A stretch of DNA of 39,706 bases from positions 1 through 39,706 of the forward strand of contig CAYXUZ010000044.1 in the NCBI GenBank assembly GCA_964467705.1, in the 5' to 3' direction. Positions 38,819 to 39,706 of this stretch are shown here, one piece after another (the first letter of the stretch is position 1; every line of letters begins with the position of its first letter). Below the pieces are notes generated by a model. That model saw only the letters and a list, made by a program, of their open reading frames with translations, did not search any database and was not told where the DNA came from. The DNA comes from CAADGU01 sp964467705 (GTDB lineage: Bacteria > Chloroflexota > Anaerolineae > Promineifilales > Promineifilaceae). The translations under genes and the position numbers were made by a program.

Positions 38819-39706
38819 ATGAAGAAACGTTACGACATTATCATCATCGGCGGGGGACATAATGGGTTGACGGCCGCTGCCTATCTGGCAAAGGCGGGTA
38901 AGTCGGTGCTGTGCTGGAAAAGCGGGATGTGCTGGGTGGGGCGGCGGCGACGGAGGAAATCTGGCCCGGCTTCCAGGCCAACACCGGCGCGGAAGAGGCG
39001 GGTTTGTTCCAGGACAACATCGTCAAGGAGTTGTTTTTGAAGATGCACGGGCTGGAATTCCGCCAAAGTGCGGTGGCGATATTTGCGCCGCAGCCCGACG
39101 GCCGTGCCCTGACCCTCTATCGCGACATTGCTAAAAGCCAGCAAGCGATTGCCTCATTCAGCCAGCGCGACGCCGAGCGTTACCCGGATTTTGTGGCCCA
39201 GGTGAATGGGTTCACGGCCGTGCTGCGCGACATGCTCCTGCAAACCCCACCCAACCTGGGCGAGCCACACCTGGGTGAACTGGTCGGTTGGGGCGGCGTG
39301 GGCTTGAAACTGCGGCGCATGGGTGGGACGGCCATGATGGAATTTATGCGTGTGCTGCCTATGCCGTTGCGCGAATACCTGGACGAATGGTTTGAATCAG
39401 ACCTACTGAAGGGGGCACTGGCGGTGGATGGCATCACCGGCACGATGCAGGGTCCCTGGTCGGCGGGCACCACACTGCAATTTTTATACCAGCATAGCAA
39501 CGGCTTCCTGGCGCAGCGCACCATCGCGGGTGGCATGGGGGCATTGTCCGAAGCGTTGGCCAGCGCCGCCCGCCAGAACGGAGCCGAGATTCGCACCGGG
39601 GCGGGTGTGGCCCGGATTCAGATTGACAATGGGCAGGCGATAGCCGTGCTGCTGGAAAATGGCGACCAGATTCCGGCCAACGTCATACTTTCCAGCGCCA
39701 GCCCCC
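38819..39706 (+). pseudogene. Second FAD-dependent oxidoreductase, frameshifted near the start, truncated by the window
   Basis: The gene begins MKKRYDIIIIGGGHNGLTAA, then AYLAKAGKSVL, closely matching the oxidoreductase at 36559. At 38911 one base is missing: the sequence GTGCTGTGCTGGAAA should be GTGCTGGTGCTGGAAA, as in the neighbouring paralog. After restoring it, the frame continues without a stop to the window end. It reads LEKRDVLGGAAATEEIWPGF, then NTGAEEAGLFQDNIVKELF, and further DGITGTMQGPWSAG and GGMGALSEALASAARQNGAEI. So the gene is either a pseudogene by a one-base deletion within a GTGCTG repeat, or an assembly error in otherwise intact DNA. The missing base is in a tandem repeat, which is a common site for either. 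Confidence 0.8.

Larger units (their letters stand above)
449..39221. repeat. Highly iterated palindromic octamer ACGGCCGT, about 93 copies dispersed through the window
   Basis: I counted about 93 exact copies by eye, the first at 449-456 and the last at 39214-39221. Examples are 837-844, 1331-1338, 13201-13208, 33696-33703 and 37712-37719. A random 8-mer would be expected about 0.6 times in this length. One-mismatch forms such as ACGGCCGC, GCGGCCGT or ACGGCCGA appear only about a dozen times in total, so the exact palindrome is what is enriched. Most copies are inside genes and are read in all three frames: Thr-Ala-Val, (Asn/Asp/His/Tyr)-Gly-Arg, or X-Arg-Pro. The behaviour resembles HIP1 of cyanobacteria. 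Its function here is unknown. Confidence 0.93.

Noticed and set aside
1..39706. CRISPR array, tRNA, rRNA, IS element or prophage
   Set aside because: I looked for regularly spaced direct repeats, cloverleaf-like intergenic segments, transposase motifs and phage genes and found none. The repeats seen are palindromes or single duplications without spacers.

Overview
The window looks like a chromosomal contig from an uncultured member of the Chloroflexota (Anaerolineae or a relative). This is inferred from the gene mix: membrane-anchored beta-propeller proteins, a WD40 lipoprotein, SdrD-B-type repeats, DUF2277, a GH4 enzyme, a Chloroflexota-style ABC exporter, and a tryptophan 2,3-dioxygenase/kynureninase pair. 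Density is high, genes lie on both strands, and a 10-N run at 26995-27004 marks a scaffolding gap. I saw no rRNA, tRNA, CRISPR array, IS element or phage gene.

Layout. 1-4054: a truncated membrane-protein gene, a tandem-GNAT acetyltransferase, then a leftward cassette of PLDc_N-type membrane protein, ABC ATPase and a YhfC-protease/ABC-2 permease fusion. 4107-6023: miaB and a 5'-truncated methyltransferase. 6044-13567: three tandem paralogous single-pass membrane proteins with C-terminal propellers. 13648-16097: a PPOX-family protein and an unrecognised 678-residue protein. 16145-20959: kynureninase, tryptophan 2,3-dioxygenase and a PAS-PAS-GAF histidine kinase. 21119-26314: an ABC exporter, a tiny membrane protein, a second histidine kinase, DUF2277 and a PEP-synthase-like ATP-grasp protein. 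26369-28453: an SdrD-B surface protein and a probable small ORF interrupted at a C8 tract. 28494-33046: leftward GH4, pgi, zwf, a sugar-phosphate module. 33209-39706: a WD40 lipoprotein, a small protein/HNH endonuclease pair, an intact FAD oxidoreductase, an AT-rich lipoprotein, and a second FAD oxidoreductase with a one-base frameshift, running off the end.

The most striking signal is not a gene. The 8-bp palindrome ACGGCCGT occurs about 93 times (hand count), roughly once per 430 bp, against about 0.6 expected for a random 8-mer with equal base frequencies. One-mismatch variants are much rarer. This resembles the highly iterated palindrome HIP1 (GCGATCGC) of cyanobacteria but has a different sequence. 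It is nearly absent from a few visibly AT-richer genes. A second non-genic layer is a set of perfect gene-end inverted repeats, several built from short repeated words.
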